Shown: piece by piece, positions 48,946-62,600 of the stretch
How positions within the stretch are numbered: the stretch's first letter is position 1
Layout: every line of letters begins with the position of its first letter
Assembly (NCBI GenBank): GCA_037074765.1
Contig: JBAMDO010000052.1
Coordinates: forward strand, 62,001 to 126,000
DNA length: 64,000 nucleotides
Source: Mansonella perstans
Taxonomy: Eukaryota; Nematoda; Chromadorea; Rhabditida; Onchocercidae
Direction: 5' to 3'
Position numbers and translations under genes: made by a program
The notes under the pieces: generated by a model
Databases searched by the model: none
What the model was told of the DNA's origin: nothing
What the model saw: only the letters and a program-made list of their open reading frames with translations

Positions 48946-49145
48946 CGATTTTGCAAACGATTTCCAAATTGATGCATTTTCGGAACGTATTTTTTATTTT
49001 GATACGACTTTGCAAAAGATTTCTATTTGATCCGATTTTGCGAACGATTTTCATTTGAAGCGATTCCGCTGCAAACGGTAAATTTCGTTTGATGCGATTT
49101 GGCAGACGATTATTTTCAATTTGAGTTGTTTTCATTTGATGCAAT
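48946..49145 (+). repeat. Degenerate minisatellite of about 33 bp
   Basis: Five to six diverged copies of TTTGATGCGATTTTGCGAAC followed by GATTTTCA lie in tandem. A further isolated copy (TTTGATGCGATTTCG) lies at about 48717. Minus-strand open frames here come from the repeat and are not treated as genes. Confidence 0.75.
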
Positions 49146-52100
49146 TTCTTCGCCTTATCGTTTGATAATTAATCAAATGCACCCATGATATTTGATGAAT
49201 CATATGTTTGAAAAGAAACGAAAGAAAAATGCTTGAAAACAGTGATTTTATTATACTTAAGCTAACAAATGCTAGTTGTATTGGATTCATTCGTTGTCTT
49301 TTTAACTGTGAAAAGCAATTAAATTTTGAGTTGAAATTTCTAGAATTTTTCTTCTCTTTCGTTTTATTTTTTATAGCGATTGTAATTTTTTTCTAGTTTA
49401 ATGATTATGAATAGTTAATTTATTAATTATGATTTCCAGCATTAGCAGTACAGTAAAAAAATGCCTTTTTAAGAAGTGCTGTTGAATTTCGTTCAATAAA
49501 ATTCGTACTGATAGAAAATGAAATTAAATTAGCGTATGATACACTATGTTCATCATTAATTTGAACAATTTTAAATTCCTCAAAAGCAATTATTGAAGTT
49601 AAATTTCCTTGGCAACTGTGGGACATGTTTTACAAGATCAGTTTGAATTGATGTTTAAAAATAACTTAAGAACGGAATACATTGGGAAGTTTTTCAAATT
49701 TAGTGATGAAGTTAGCTGTTTTTAAAAAGATTTCAATTGTTTTGGCATCGTTTAATGCTAATAAAATCTACTTTTAAGTTAATTTCTCATGCTTGTAAAA
49801 ATCATAACACAATTTGAACTTATTGATTTTTTCGGTAAAATTACTTTTCTTCGAATTTCTTCGGTAAAATTACCTTTCTTCGAATAAATTTTCTATTTAT
49901 AATTTATTCATTTGTCCGTAAATAAATTAAAAATTGATTAATAGTTGGCCTTTTTTTATCTTCTGCATAGTTGAAAGGTAAATGATAGGAAGTTTTCCTC
50001 TCAAGTTTTTCTTATGCAAAATGATGTTTGCAAATATTGCCTCATTATGTTTGCTAGAGCAAAACCATCCTAACATGTAGTAAAATTAGCATTTAGTAAG
50101 TGCAAATTATATTCGTCATCATTTAGCTCATTAAGTATTTCTGTTTTATTGGAAATATAGGTATGCATATCCGATGTGTATTTAGAGTTATGAACTTTTT
50201 ATAATTAAATTTTTCCACATAACAAAACTGTCACAAATGAATAAATCATTTGAAATGAGAACTTTTTAGCAGGTATATTATTATTAGAAATTCTTAACAA
50301 TGATTTCACTCAATTGTTTCCTTTTTTTTTTGACAATTTTCAAGTGAATTCTTTTATGGAATTTGATGAGTGTTTTCTCTTAGAAATAATGCTATGATAA
50401 TGGATAGGTATACATTCATCGTCACTTCATTGCATAATTTCTTTTATATCACAATATTTCATATGACATTTCAAATCGCTTTCCATTTATCTTTTCTTTT
50501 TTTCACTGAAATAAACGCTATTGTACACAAAAAGTTTTTTTCATTTTACTTTCTTTTACTTTTTTGAATTTCTCTTTTAAATTTTTGAAAAACGTAAAAG
50601 AAGTTTTTCCAGTTATTAATTTCTCCAAAAAAAAAGAGAAATTGGCCCTAATTTATCTTTAAATCAAATTAAATTAATTGGTCATTTTTTTTCAACGGGG
50701 TCAAAGACATATTACTAATGCTTAGATTTACACTTTTTTTTCTTTCTATTCTTATATAATAATTAATTTGCATTTTCAATTGATAAATTCTGTTTAATTA
50801 AATGCTGCATTTTATTATTTTTAAATATTTTTTTTTCTTTTAAAACATTCTATCATTTCATTTCTGAAGGATAGTGAATTCTTTCTGTTTTTAAGTAGCA
50901 AAAACAAAATGAAAGGTCAGAGGAAACTTTTTTTTTTTGAAAATTTTTTAAAATCATTGCAATTTGGAAATTAATTTTTTTAAGGTTCCGAAGTTTGTGT
51001 TCATTATCAGAGGCGAAATTATTGATATCAGTCTTTTACATTAATCCAATTCTACGAATCATGATTAAACTAATTATCAATCTGTAAACTTGATATATTT
51101 AACTTCTTTTTTTTTGAATTTGTCGTAATTTACGCTTTTTACTTCAACAATGTTGAATGTTTCATTATCATTTTTTCCGCTTCAATATCATTGACCGACT
51201 AATAATTACTAAATAAATTAGTCTCAATTCTAACGTTCATAAAAGTATACATGCGAAATCAATTTTGATTAAATTTAAATTTAAATTACGCCCAAATTTT
51301 TTAATGCTAAATTTGAAATTGACATTTATGGTGGTATTCTTTTATAAAAAGTTATAATTTTTGATTAATTTTGCAAATATAAAATTCATCACTGAATTGT
51401 CATTGAATGATAATTTCGCTTTTGTGATAAATTTTGCAGCAAATTTTCATTTGTTATTTTATTTTCTTTTTTTATAACTTATGATTTTGCGGCATATTGT
51501 AAGTAATAGACATAGAGGTTGAGTGAATTCAGAGGATTAATTATCCGACATCAATTTTCAGCTACATCACTTAACATTATTCCTAGACCAACATCACTAT
51601 TTTTAGGCTATTAATGTGCTGCTTGAGATGCCATTGGCCAAATTTTATGGTCTAAAATGAGCATTTTTCTCAGTGCAGGGAACTTCAAAAAAGAAAGATT
51701 TGTCATTTTTGGTTAAAATTGCTGCCTATTATATAGATGAATATGATGTTATGAAAATTGATATTAAAAATATTTTATTGTTTGTTATCGCTTTATTTCA
51801 TAGGAATATGACGTGATATAGAGATATATAGCTGGTAATAATTTCAAACGTTCGATTTGAACTTTATTTTTTTTCCAGAATATCTTTTGGGTATTTAAGT
51901 AATTATCTCAAAATTAAACCATTTTATACCTGTAAAACTACTAGAAGTTTCTATTTTACGCTTTTTTCTTAAAAATTATCCGAGGATTGATCACTGCAAT
52001 GGGTCAATCTTGTGAAAAACTGTGATTCGAGTCTAACTTAAAACTCCATGAGTTTCTCTGCGCGTACTTCCTGGAATTCCCAGATTTTTAATGATTCTTT

Positions 52101-52484
52101 TGAGCCTTAAAAATTACATTGGTGTAGGTCGAGCTTATTTAAGACACATACGGCCAGAAAGAATGACTTTGCTCTGGAAATTTTAGTCATACTGAGAAAG
52201 CTTTATATGAATTGAAAGTTCAAATCATCGATATCGTTTCAATTGATATCCTCTATCACATTTCGATTTGTCGAAAAATGTTGATACTCTAAATTGAAGA
52301 TTCGTAATTCCAAATTTTTTCGGGAAATAATAAGAGTTATATATGAAAATTCTTAAATATTAATTTAAAATTCAGAAAATATAAAGCAGAAAAATGCTAT
52401 ATGCAGTAATAAACTAATTTGGTATGCTACAAATTATTTCATACACACAAATCGTTCCAATACTAGCAATACACTCTGCTAGAC

Positions 52485-52830
52485 TCATTAAGGTATTCAT
52501 GGCTTGGCTTCGTCAACGAAGATTTGGAGCATTTTATCCACGTTGAATCCATTGAGCCTGCACGATGAATTTTTTCAGTGAGATACAACGTACGCAGAAG
52601 TTTCACCATTTCCTACTTCGGAGATTTATTTTCCAAGGCCTAGCAAGCTTAAACAATGCAGAAAGATCCTTAAGCTATAGTTTTTGATCAAAGATCTTTC
52701 TGTTCCTAGACAAATAGCTTTGCAGGATTAATCGAGCTCCATCCCGGGGTTGGAGTAAGAGTTGTTCTTTTCCTAGGATAATTCCCTGAAGGCTAATGGG
52801 CTCATCCCGTCAATCCTTATTAAAGCAAAC
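52485..52830. repeat. GC-richer anonymous segment, possible old repeat
   Basis: This 350-bp block is visibly richer in GC than the surrounding desert. It has short inverted repeats: CTTCGT-CA-ACGAAG near 52510, and CAGAAAGATC (52659-52668) with GATCTTTCTG (52693-52702). No open frame spans it. It looks like a decayed interspersed element, but no family could be named. Confidence 0.35.
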
Positions 52831-54483
52831 TAAGTAAAATAGATAATTTGGTCTTCTGCCAAATAAAATGAAACTTTAAATTTATGGAATTGTCATGGGA
52901 GAAGAATGTTTAATCATATAATTAAATTTTCAATTACATATTCACTCATTTAATAAATCAGCACTACAATAAATCAAATTGTTCAATTTCAAGTTAATTA
53001 AGTATCAATTCATTAGAGCAGTGCAGTTGATTTGATATTTGCAAAAATCGATCAGTGATTTCTGGCAAAGATAAACTAATCGGGAATGTTATTGCTATTT
53101 TTGGACTATATCCTCGCAGTAACGGGGTTATCATAATTTGTGATAATTACTAAAATGAAAATGAAAATTAATATAAAAGTTATTGTTATCTATCTGTTAC
53201 TAAATGTTAAGAATAATTTTAAATTGAAAAAACTAGAGAAACAAATCTTCTCAGTTTTTTTTCTTAAAAAGAAACTTTAAAAAAAGTAGGAAGCTAAGAA
53301 GTAAATTAAACTTTTTATTCATCGATACTTTTTCATTAATGCATAAAAAATGATATAATTTGGTCAATAATTTTAGCATTATTTTCCCATTCCCAGTTAT
53401 CATTAATTAAAATCATTTATAAGCATTCAATCGATAACTTACCAATCTTCAAAAATAAATAAAAAAATTTAGAATTTTTTTTTGAAAAAAAAAAGCAAAA
53501 ATAATGCTAGAAATTCCTTTCTTCTGTGATGATAAAAAATTAATTAAAAAGAAAAATCAATGAGCAGAAGGACGTCGAAGAAAGTCCACATAGACATTAA
53601 TTTTCGCTTCATTAATTTATAAATTGCTTACACATTCATCTCAGTTATATTATATTAACAAATTTAATTTACAGTTTATTATACAAACAACTGCAGCGAA
53701 AACTGTCTAAATAAATTATTAATTAGATCAGAACACTGGTAATTTTATTTTTTCAGGCGATTTTTGAAAAAGTGAAATGAAATGAATCATTAATTTCACT
53801 GCTACTAATTATTCGTGTTTGCTAATTATGTTATTAGTTATTAAAATATCACGTTAATTATTTATAAGTTACCAGAATCCATGCTACAATACAGCTATTT
53901 TGTACTGCATCTTACATCAATGTCGTAATCAATATGCAACAATTTCTTTTGCTTTTCACTTTTCTCTGGTGAAAAACATCTATTCTCCAGTGCAATATGC
54001 TACTTTTAATGTTTATTAATTAAGCTTTTAATGGGATATCCATACTTATTAGTTAATAAACAGGCACATAATAAAGCCAGAAATGAGCATTAATTCATCA
54101 GTGAGTGGATTAAAATTACTTCAAAGGTGGAAAAAATGAAAAATTAAAAATTTCAACGGATTTCTGGAACAAATTTTTAAAATAATTTCAGTCGAAGTTT
54201 TCAGTTTTTCCAAAAATTTTCAAATGTTTTAGTTTTCTTTTTTTTTTTTTGTATTTTTACACTTTTTTTGCTTCATTCTTCTGCATTGATTTTCTTTTAA
54301 CAATTCAAATTCATTTCAAATTGAGTGGATAATAATAATAAATTTGTGGGTTTGGGTTTCGAACTGCTTCTTTCATTCACTTAAGGGTCATCTCATTCTT
54401 TTTGAACAAAATTTGATTCAATGAATTCGTATAATTGAGTTTTTCTGGAGATATTCATCATTCATCACCATTTTGCTAGGCAC

Positions 54484-54580
54484 CGGCCATCCATCCGTCA
54501 TGCGTTATTTTATTATACGCTGTCCGCTATGCGTCATCGCTATGCGCCATCCATTATCCATTATCCGTCATGCGCTTTTT
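54484..54580 (+). repeat. CATCCATCCGTCATGCG-type short repeat
   Basis: Degenerate repeats of GTCATGCG, GCTATGCG and CCATCCATTATCC form a short GC-richer patch. Confidence 0.75.
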
Positions 54581-54932
54581 AAAATATCACATCACGACAT
54601 TCAAATTCAAAGCATATGGAAGAAATGAGCCTAACCACTTTCTGTTCATCAATAAAACAACACTTTTTTTCTTTTTTCATTATGATCCAAACAAATTTCT
54701 TCTTTGATTTTGTGTCTCCAATTGACTTCGTGGAAACTTTGACAAATGTTAACAGAAATATATTCATTCTTTCAAGCATTTTATTTTAAAAATAAAATTA
54801 GCATTTGCATATTTCTATGATGCAATAATATTTGTATGGCAGAAAATGGCTATATTTATTACTTGGGAAAAAACCTTAGAATAATAAATAATACTAGTAA
54901 TAAATAATATTCATCTATTGAGAATTCTTTTC

Positions 54933-55030
54933 AAAAAAAAATGCCTAGTTTCATAAAAAAAAGCCTGGTTTCAATAAAAAAGCTCAGTTTAAACAAAAAA
55001 AGCCTAGTTTCAACAGAAAAAGCCTAGTTT
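54933..55030 (+). repeat. About 20-bp A-rich tandem repeat, 5 copies
   Basis: Five copies of AAAAAAGCCTAGTTTCAA with small changes (GCCTGG, GCTCAG) run head to tail. Confidence 0.9.
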
Positions 55031-55177
55031 TATGGACTTGTAAAATAGTTATTCAAACTTTCGTTCTTTTTTCTTGCTTCTAATTTTGCTTTGCGGTTTT
55101 TTTTTTTTTTTTTTTTTGTGGAAAAAATTTCAAAATATGTGCTAGCAATCTACTGCTGTTTTTAGCTCTTATTTCAG

Positions 55178-57308
55178 ATATGAGTCTAGCCATTCAGTTG
55201 TTAGTAAAGTGAGTAAAGAAAGCATCGGCATAATGAATATCGATTTTTTAATTATAAAAGTTAACTAATTGAACATATGGAAATAAATCGTCATGCTTCT
55301 TTGTGCGCATTTTCGGAACTTCACACTGGACAAATTTTCTTCTTTTAGCATTTGTGCATTTTTTAACTTTTTTCGAAAAATTGGTTGTTAGTCTGAATTC
55401 CATATAGCCAAACATTTTATAATTAATAAGAATGAATGTTACTGACAGACAGTAGATGGCAGCACATTTTAGTTCACAAAATTTTAGCTAAATGATTGCA
55501 AAAAGATTATAAAGAGCGAAAATGAAAAAAAAAAGTTTTGAAAACTCAAAGTTTAGGGTCCCAACATTGATCAATGCTCACTTTCATTGTTAAACTTACT
55601 TTGACCTTGATGCATTTCTAAATTATTCCTTACTTATCGGTTGTGAAGCCAGACATTTTGTAATTAATAACTAAAAAGATTGTATGAGAAAGTTATTAAG
55701 ATCTTTCAGTCTTTTCGCGTTTGTCATAAATTTTTCGACCAATTGTTTTTTTTTCTTCCATTTTTCTTATAGAAAATTAATCAAATGTACGCAAGTTTCA
55801 ATTTGTTAATTTAACTGCTCAAGAAATTTATTAGTAATTTCAGAATTTGCATGAAAATTTTTTAATGAAATTCAATTGCAAAAACATGCTAAGTAGGAAG
55901 TATTGAAAGTAATTGGAAAAGTTTGACTCAAATATAATTACATTTCATATATCTAATAAATTAATCATTTTTAATGTTAAGTAAGTAATTTGGCGTTAAT
56001 GTTAATTAACCAAAGCAGTCAATCTTTAAATTATATAAAACAGTGCCGGTTAAAATGCTCTAAGTAATATCAGCATTTGAAATGATCGTTAAAGTTTATT
56101 GTTAAATTAAAAAAAATTTCAACATATCCTTTGTTAAATTAAAACTCTCCTTATATCTTTAATTTAATCATTTTTCAGCTAAGATTCATATTTATGAAAC
56201 ATGAATCCTAATTTTTGTTTTTCTATTTTTGATTACTCCGATGCAATATTTCAGAACTTCGGCAATACTTCCATTATTGATGATTGGAAAGAATTGGTTC
56301 ATAATAAAGTCCATCAAATGAAATTTATGGTCTGCACTTTGATGGATGAATCAGCCCAACGATTGCAAAAAAAAGCAGAAGAAAGGCAAATTTTTTTCTT
56401 TTAAAAAAAATATTTTCGAAAATTTTTTTAAAATTTAGCTTTAATTACTTAATCTAAGAGACAAACTATATACTCTTCATTAATTCCAATCTTAATTATT
56501 CTCATTAATATCAATTTAGAATCGTTTAAGTTTAATAATAGCATCTATGATCATTGTTTGTGTGGTATTTAAAGTTGCCCTATGTCTTTGAATCTAACAG
56601 GAGTTCATTCAGAAGTTTTGACTTTTTTCTGGACTTGTAAATAGAAATTTTGCAAAGAGTTAAATTAAAATCGAAAATTTTCATCAACAATTGAATTAGA
56701 GCGGATTTCAGAAATTCTTGTATTCCTTTTAGTCACAAAGTTCATCGGTCTCTTCTTATTATAGGATATATTGATAAGAAATGATTCTGTGTTATATTTA
56801 ATCGATTTCTTTTTCTCCGAATCCGGAAAAAAACGAATTCAATGCGAAATGTGGACATTTTTGTACGAACTTTTAACGGGAAAATTTATTGAATTTCAAT
56901 AATACAAAAATAAATAATTTAAACATGTGAATTGTCTATAGCATACTGTATGCTGAAGCAAATCATTGAAGCAATCAAATTCGATCATATTCCGAAATTA
57001 ATATCTCCTATTTAATTTATGGCAATTAAGAAATAATTTGATCATTTTAATCAGGAACTGACAAATGTTGTGAATTATCTTTTTCAATTAATGTTATTTT
57101 TTAAAATGTTCTGCTTATATTTAATTATTGAAAAAGTGAAATGAGAAGTAAAATGTTGGGTTTAATTTTTAGCAGGATATTTTTTGTAACTGTGTCCCTA
57201 ATTCGGAAAATGCATTTTCAATATTTCAGTTTATATTATCAGGAATGCTTAACGCAGATGTCTCAATGTGATTCTTCTATGTTGCCAGTTGCATTCCATT
57301 TGTCATAA
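55178..57308 (+). CDS. Candidate unrecognised gene, three possible exons
   Basis: I do not recognise the product. Three exon-like pieces join in frame: 55178-55208 (after TTATTTCAG, before GTGAGT; YESSHSVVSK), 56255-56385 (after ATATTTCAG; NFGNTSIIDDWKELVHNKVH, then FMVCTLMDESAQRLQKKAEE) and 57230-57308 (after ATATTTCAG; LYYQECLTQMSQCDSSMLPV then stop). The middle piece is hydrophilic, probably helical and more codon-like than the desert around it. The join from piece 2 to piece 3 needs a GC donor (AG|GCAAAT). Piece 2 could instead run on to the stop at 56402-56404. No start codon upstream was identified, and frame agreement can arise by chance. Confidence 0.3.
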
Positions 57309-57486
57309 TTTTTAAATTCTAATCTCGATGATTTTGAAATTTTTTTTGAAGTAAATTTCATAAACTACAATCGTGTTTGAATTTTTGATATATCATTTAT
57401 CATTGTTGTGACATTTTAAGCAGTCATTTTGACTTCAAACCTTCTTTTCAACTTCTTTTTCATCCAATTTTTTTTTTCTTTTTTTT

Positions 57487-57489
<3 letters not shown>

Positions 57490-57518
<29 letters not shown>
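57490..57518 (+). repeat. Long poly(T) tract
   Basis: A near-pure T tract of close to 30 bases lies within a longer T-rich stretch from about 57471. Confidence 0.85.
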
Positions 57519-59482
57519 CAAGAATAACAACATTATACGAAGAAAATTTCTTATTACAATGCACAAATTGCATAATGTTTAAATTGTTTTATAAAATCCA
57601 GTATGATGCTTCTTGTATTGCATATTAATTAATTTAGATTGGACAGAATTTGTTAAACTGTATAATATTTAGACATTGGCTCTCCAATTGGCCTGATTAA
57701 CCGATAACTCATAATTAAAAAATTTATTCTTTAAATATTTTTATTATTCTTTTTACTGATAGTTCGACTTTTTTCCTTTTTTTTTTTGTTTTGTTGAATA
57801 TTTAGTTTTTTTTCTTTGTTTAGATGTTATTTTTAAAATAGGATAATATCTGGTTGTTATTGGTTTGATTGGTTTTTTTGAGTTAAAAATCACTGTGTGG
57901 ATAAGGTTATATATCATTTTGCATAATATAAAGTTTATTAAATTTGATTTTGATTGTATTACGATAGTTTATTTTTAATTTCTCTAATGCATAATTTTTT
58001 TTTACTGCAAGAAAATTTTAGTAGGAACTGTAATGATAATCACTCGATGAGTAGGAAAAAGCGGGGTTTTAATTAATACAATGAAAGTTTTGACTAAAGT
58101 TGCGTTATAAGTAAATGAACTGAAATGATCCCTGTTCAACTAAATCTTTGATCAAGAGAACGACGTTAGGCATAAATTGAGCCATAAATTGATTACGATT
58201 ATTAAATTTAATTTATAAAAGCTTAGAAAAAAAAAAGGATTTATTAACAGGATTGTTTATTTATTGCCTAACTTTGATAATTCATATACTCCCTTACTTT
58301 GTTTCTTTATTAGATTTTCACCGAATTTTCCTGAAACAGAATTAATCTTTCATATCTTGGCCTTTTTATGAACGCTATTCTGTTGGAATATGAAATACTT
58401 CGTCAAAACTGCTATTTAAAACTACTTAAAAAATATCGTCAGCGTATTTTTTAAATTAGACTAAGCATTTCCTAATTATTTAAATTTTAATTAGCAGAAG
58501 TTATTTTCCTAAATACATTAATAATACATCAAATACATTTCAACAATTAATTGATCAATGAAATAATTTCTACTTGAAAGCTATTATTTATCTTACAAAA
58601 AATTATTTTTAAAGTATTACATTTAATTTAGTACCAAATTTCTTTTTATCTATTCATTGCAAAAAAGAAAAAAAAAAATTTCTTTTTTCTACTATATCAC
58701 TTATTTGAATCAAAATTTCTTAATTTCATTTATCAATTTGATAATTAATTAAACTAAAAATTTATTTCATTTCTTATTTTTTTTTCCTCAATGAAAAGAA
58801 AATATTTACAAAAAATTTTTTAACTCTTAAAAAAAAAAAAAAAAAACATTTTGATAATTTTTTATTTTAAATCTTTTCAATTTATCAAAAAGTATAATAT
58901 TATCTTTTCTCAGTTCTCTTTTTGTCTCCATTCTAAACGGATTTATTTCTTGAAGCATAAGATGGGGCCAGATTATTTATATTTATATGTATTCATCTGA
59001 CATCTGTTTTTCGTCAGCTATTACATACATACATAGATAGACATATAGATATATGTATGTATGTGTATATTTTAGAGAGATATACAAACATACAAGATGC
59101 TAGCTAACTAACATTCAGTTTCCGTTTTTATAATTCAATGTTATAGTGTTTGAGAGTTTTAGCCACCGTTATGTTATACACCACAGCTGTGCAACAACGA
59201 TGTCATCGTCATTTGCGTGTCGATTGACTTACATTTCTAGCATCAAAATTTTCTTATTTTAATTTTTTTCAATTTTTCAAAAAAAAAAATTTTTTTCTTT
59301 TAATATTTTTTAATTTTCACATTTAACTTTTTCAAAAAAAAATTTTTAATTTCATTTGTAATTTTAAATTTATTTCAAAAAAAAAAAAAAAAAATAAAAA
59401 CAAAAAAAGAAAATTAAATTATAAATTTATTGCACAATTATTATAAAAGCAAAAACATATGATTTATAAAAAAAATATGATC

Positions 59483-59640
59483 TTCCTATCATATCTTATC
59501 ATTTACCTTTTACATTGATAATAACAAGTATCATCTTTTATCTATCAGTTTATCACTTACTTTACTTTACATTGATAATAACAAATGCCATTTTCTTGTC
59601 ATATCAGTTTATCATTTATTTTATTTTACACTAATAATTG
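59483..59640 (+). repeat. About 60-bp tandem repeat, three copies
   Basis: Three diverged copies share ATCAGTTTATCA(C/T)TTA, a TTTACTTTACATTGATAATA core and a TATCAT or TGTCATAT end. Confidence 0.82.
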
Positions 59641-62600
59641 TTAATTTTAAACATCGTTTTGATATTAGCAGGTTTAAGTTAGACATAATTGAAGTATTTT
59701 ATTTTAGTATTGCTACTATGTGGTACTACAAGTATTGTAGAAAGCATCATCAGTTTGCTTTGAAATGTTTTTTTTTAAGGCTTGGTCAGCATCACAATTC
59801 TCTCATCAAGATATTGTTTCTGGACTTAAATTTCATGGAATAATGCCACACATTAGCTAGCCAATTTCACAAGTCTAAAATATCATTTCTGATTTACTTA
59901 AGCAGCATCATTTGTTGAATTCATCAACCTTATCTATGGCAGATCTTTCTTTTTTAATCAGTAGCTTCAACCTTATCTTTAGCAGTTCAGGCGCTTAGAT
60001 GTAGCTCTCATTTGATATGATATGTACTTTTTGTATGGTAACAATCCAGAAGTTATTCCTGATCTTTGTAATTATGTGTTCGGTTTTTTTGAATTGTTTT
60101 CTTCTGCTGTGTAAATTTTAATGAATTAATTTATTTACAGCTTTTCAGACTTCACTTGTGCAAGATTTATTTTTTTAATCTCTTAACTAAGCAATAGCAT
60201 CTAATGAGTTTAGTTTGCAGCTTGGCTTCTTCATTACTATTCGGCATTCATTTCAACTGCACATTGACGTTTTCTCGTATTCGACCTTTGTCCAAATAAT
60301 AATCTTTTTTATTCTGTCTTCTAAAAAAGAAAAACAAACTTGTTTTATCCTTCTCTGCCACATTATTTTCTTTTCACCTGCTAATAGCGTTCTAAAAATT
60401 CTCATTTCAATTTTCGATTTGTTCTAGGAACTGAATAAATAATTTTTTCCAATTTTTCAGTGTCTCTTTCATATTTGTAATCATATTTTGGCTCTGCATA
60501 GTTTGTAGATATTGTGGATGATGGTAACTTTGGTTGTTTAATCCTGTATTGAAATTGATTTCAAGTAAATTTAAGGTGAACTAATAGTTATAATTATCAT
60601 TTCAAATGACTATAATAACAGCTATTAGTATCGATGCGATAATTTTTTTTTTAAAGAAAAAATGAAATTAAGTCTATTTTCTTGATATAGTTTATCATTA
60701 TGATATATTTATCTTTGCAAAAAAAGTTTCATATCATTTTATAAGAGATTTTATAAAAGTATCAATGAGAGTACCATTTATCATTATTATCAGTACCATT
60801 CCATTCATGATGACGATTGGTGATAATAATGATAGTTACCATAATAAATAATATTTTTTTTGGATAAGGTAAGTGGTTAGTTTGCTCCAGCTTTCAGTAT
60901 GAGATATGAGCAGCAATAAGGCTTGACCGTGAAAAGAGCCTTCTCATCAGTCCTCTCATTTATTTTCCTTTTTAATTATTTATTCTTAGTTTGTAGTCAT
61001 TGCCTTTCTCTTTTAAAACTTTGCCAAGGTACCACCCTCATTGGTCTTATACATAGAAGAAAAATGCATAGTTAATTCATAACGAATTCTTTTTGCGATA
61101 ATCACTTCGAACAGCATCATCAAATTTATTTGCTTGATTTGTTATTCTTAAATTTTAAAGAGGAGCTAGGCTTCACTTTACATTTCATATACTTACGTCA
61201 TACCAGATAACATTGATTAAAATATTTATATTCAAATTATATATCTTCATGAAATAGACTTACATTCAAATTATGCGTTGTATTCAAATATGTTTGTAGT
61301 CAAATTATGCACGCAAAGTATTTGTATTCAAATTATACATTCAAGAAAAGTATTTTCATGCAAATTTACTTGCATTCAAGTTTCTTGAAATTGAATTTTG
61401 TCAATTATTTTGTTTCAGTAAGCTTTCACAGTTTTCATTTTCAGCTTTCTTCTTTACTAGAAATCAGAGCAATGCATTTTTTTGAGTTCGTTAGAAATCT
61501 TTGAAGAACAAAATGAAATTATTCCATTTTTTTCTTCTCATCTTAGCATTTAACCTTACTGCCGCAATTTAAATTGTATAAATTTGATTAAGCTTGTCGT
61601 CATTATCTTATGCCTAGCTGTTTTTTTCCCGGCGTCAAAATTTCGAATTTAAAAGTGTTTATTTTCAAAAGAGAACTTGAAAATTGTATATTTCTCAATA
61701 AACACTTTAGCAATGATATTTTCTAAGAAATCTTCGCGATTTTTACAATATTCCAAACTTTATAAAAATTTGAAAAAATTTTATTCAGCTTATTAAATTA
61801 TCACCAAGTGTATGGCTAGGATTTTTCGTTGACATTTTATTTCCATTAAATATATGATAAATTACAATTCTGTTGTTATTAATAAAGATGCTTGTTCTGT
61901 TCTTCCATTAACTTGGCGTTTCAATGTCATCCTATTGTGCTTTGTACAATCATTTTTCATTTTTTTGTCAAGGATGGCAAATTTAATCAAAAAATTTCTC
62001 AGCTATGATAAATTTTGAATTAGGAATAAATCAAACATCACAGCTTGATGGTTAAATTCTGAAGGAAATGCAATTATAACGATAATAAGCATTTTTTCTG
62101 CCATGTCTATTTTTGACTATAAATTACTATAATTTCGAGCTTTGAAATTGATTTTTTATCAAATTAGCAAATAAAATTGGAGGCAGTTCTGCTAAAATTA
62201 AAACAAGAGCAGTTTTGCTATAAATTTATTCAATCAATAAAATTACCAAAAAAAAATTTTTTCTAGATTTTTTTTTGCTGAAATTTTTTGCAGTATTCTC
62301 ACTTTATTTGAGCATTTTTTTCAAAAATAAATATTCTGAAAAAAAAAAACCACTGAAAGCTGAGGACTAGGCCTAGGCCTATTTGTGTACAATTTTCATT
62401 TCCTCGTGCTCTCTCTGTCTACATTTTTCTGTCCAAGAAATATGAAAAGAAAAAAACAAAAACAAATACTAAATATGTGTACTGTTGTATTTATGAATTA
62501 ACCCGGAACATGCGACAACCGATGATAGGCAGTCTTTGAGACAATATTTTTAATATTTTATTGCTTCACTATTTTTCCTTTTAAAACAACTTTTATCGAT

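Larger units (their letters stand above)
45749..55177. other. AT-rich gene desert, left part
   Basis: This 9.4-kb stretch has no supported coding exon. It contains a hairpin at 47336-47378, a poly(T) tract at about 47850-47876, a degenerate minisatellite at 48946-49145, a GC-richer segment at 52485-52830, and two small tandem arrays at 54484-54580 and 54933-55030. It may include distal introns of a gene extending to the right, or be plain intergenic DNA. Confidence 0.55.

Noticed and set aside
48902..49144. Minus-strand 80-codon frame
   Set aside because: It lies wholly in the degenerate 33-bp minisatellite and reads as repeated Arg/Ile/Gln units.
58980..59100. Palindromic ATACATACATAG/TATGTATGTG patch
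   Set aside because: It is a short ordinary microsatellite cluster; the inverted symmetry follows from the simple repeat.
60215..60427. Plus-strand 70-codon hydrophobic frame after TTTGCAG
   Set aside because: The residue mix is that of T-rich DNA, with no donor and no recognisable domain.
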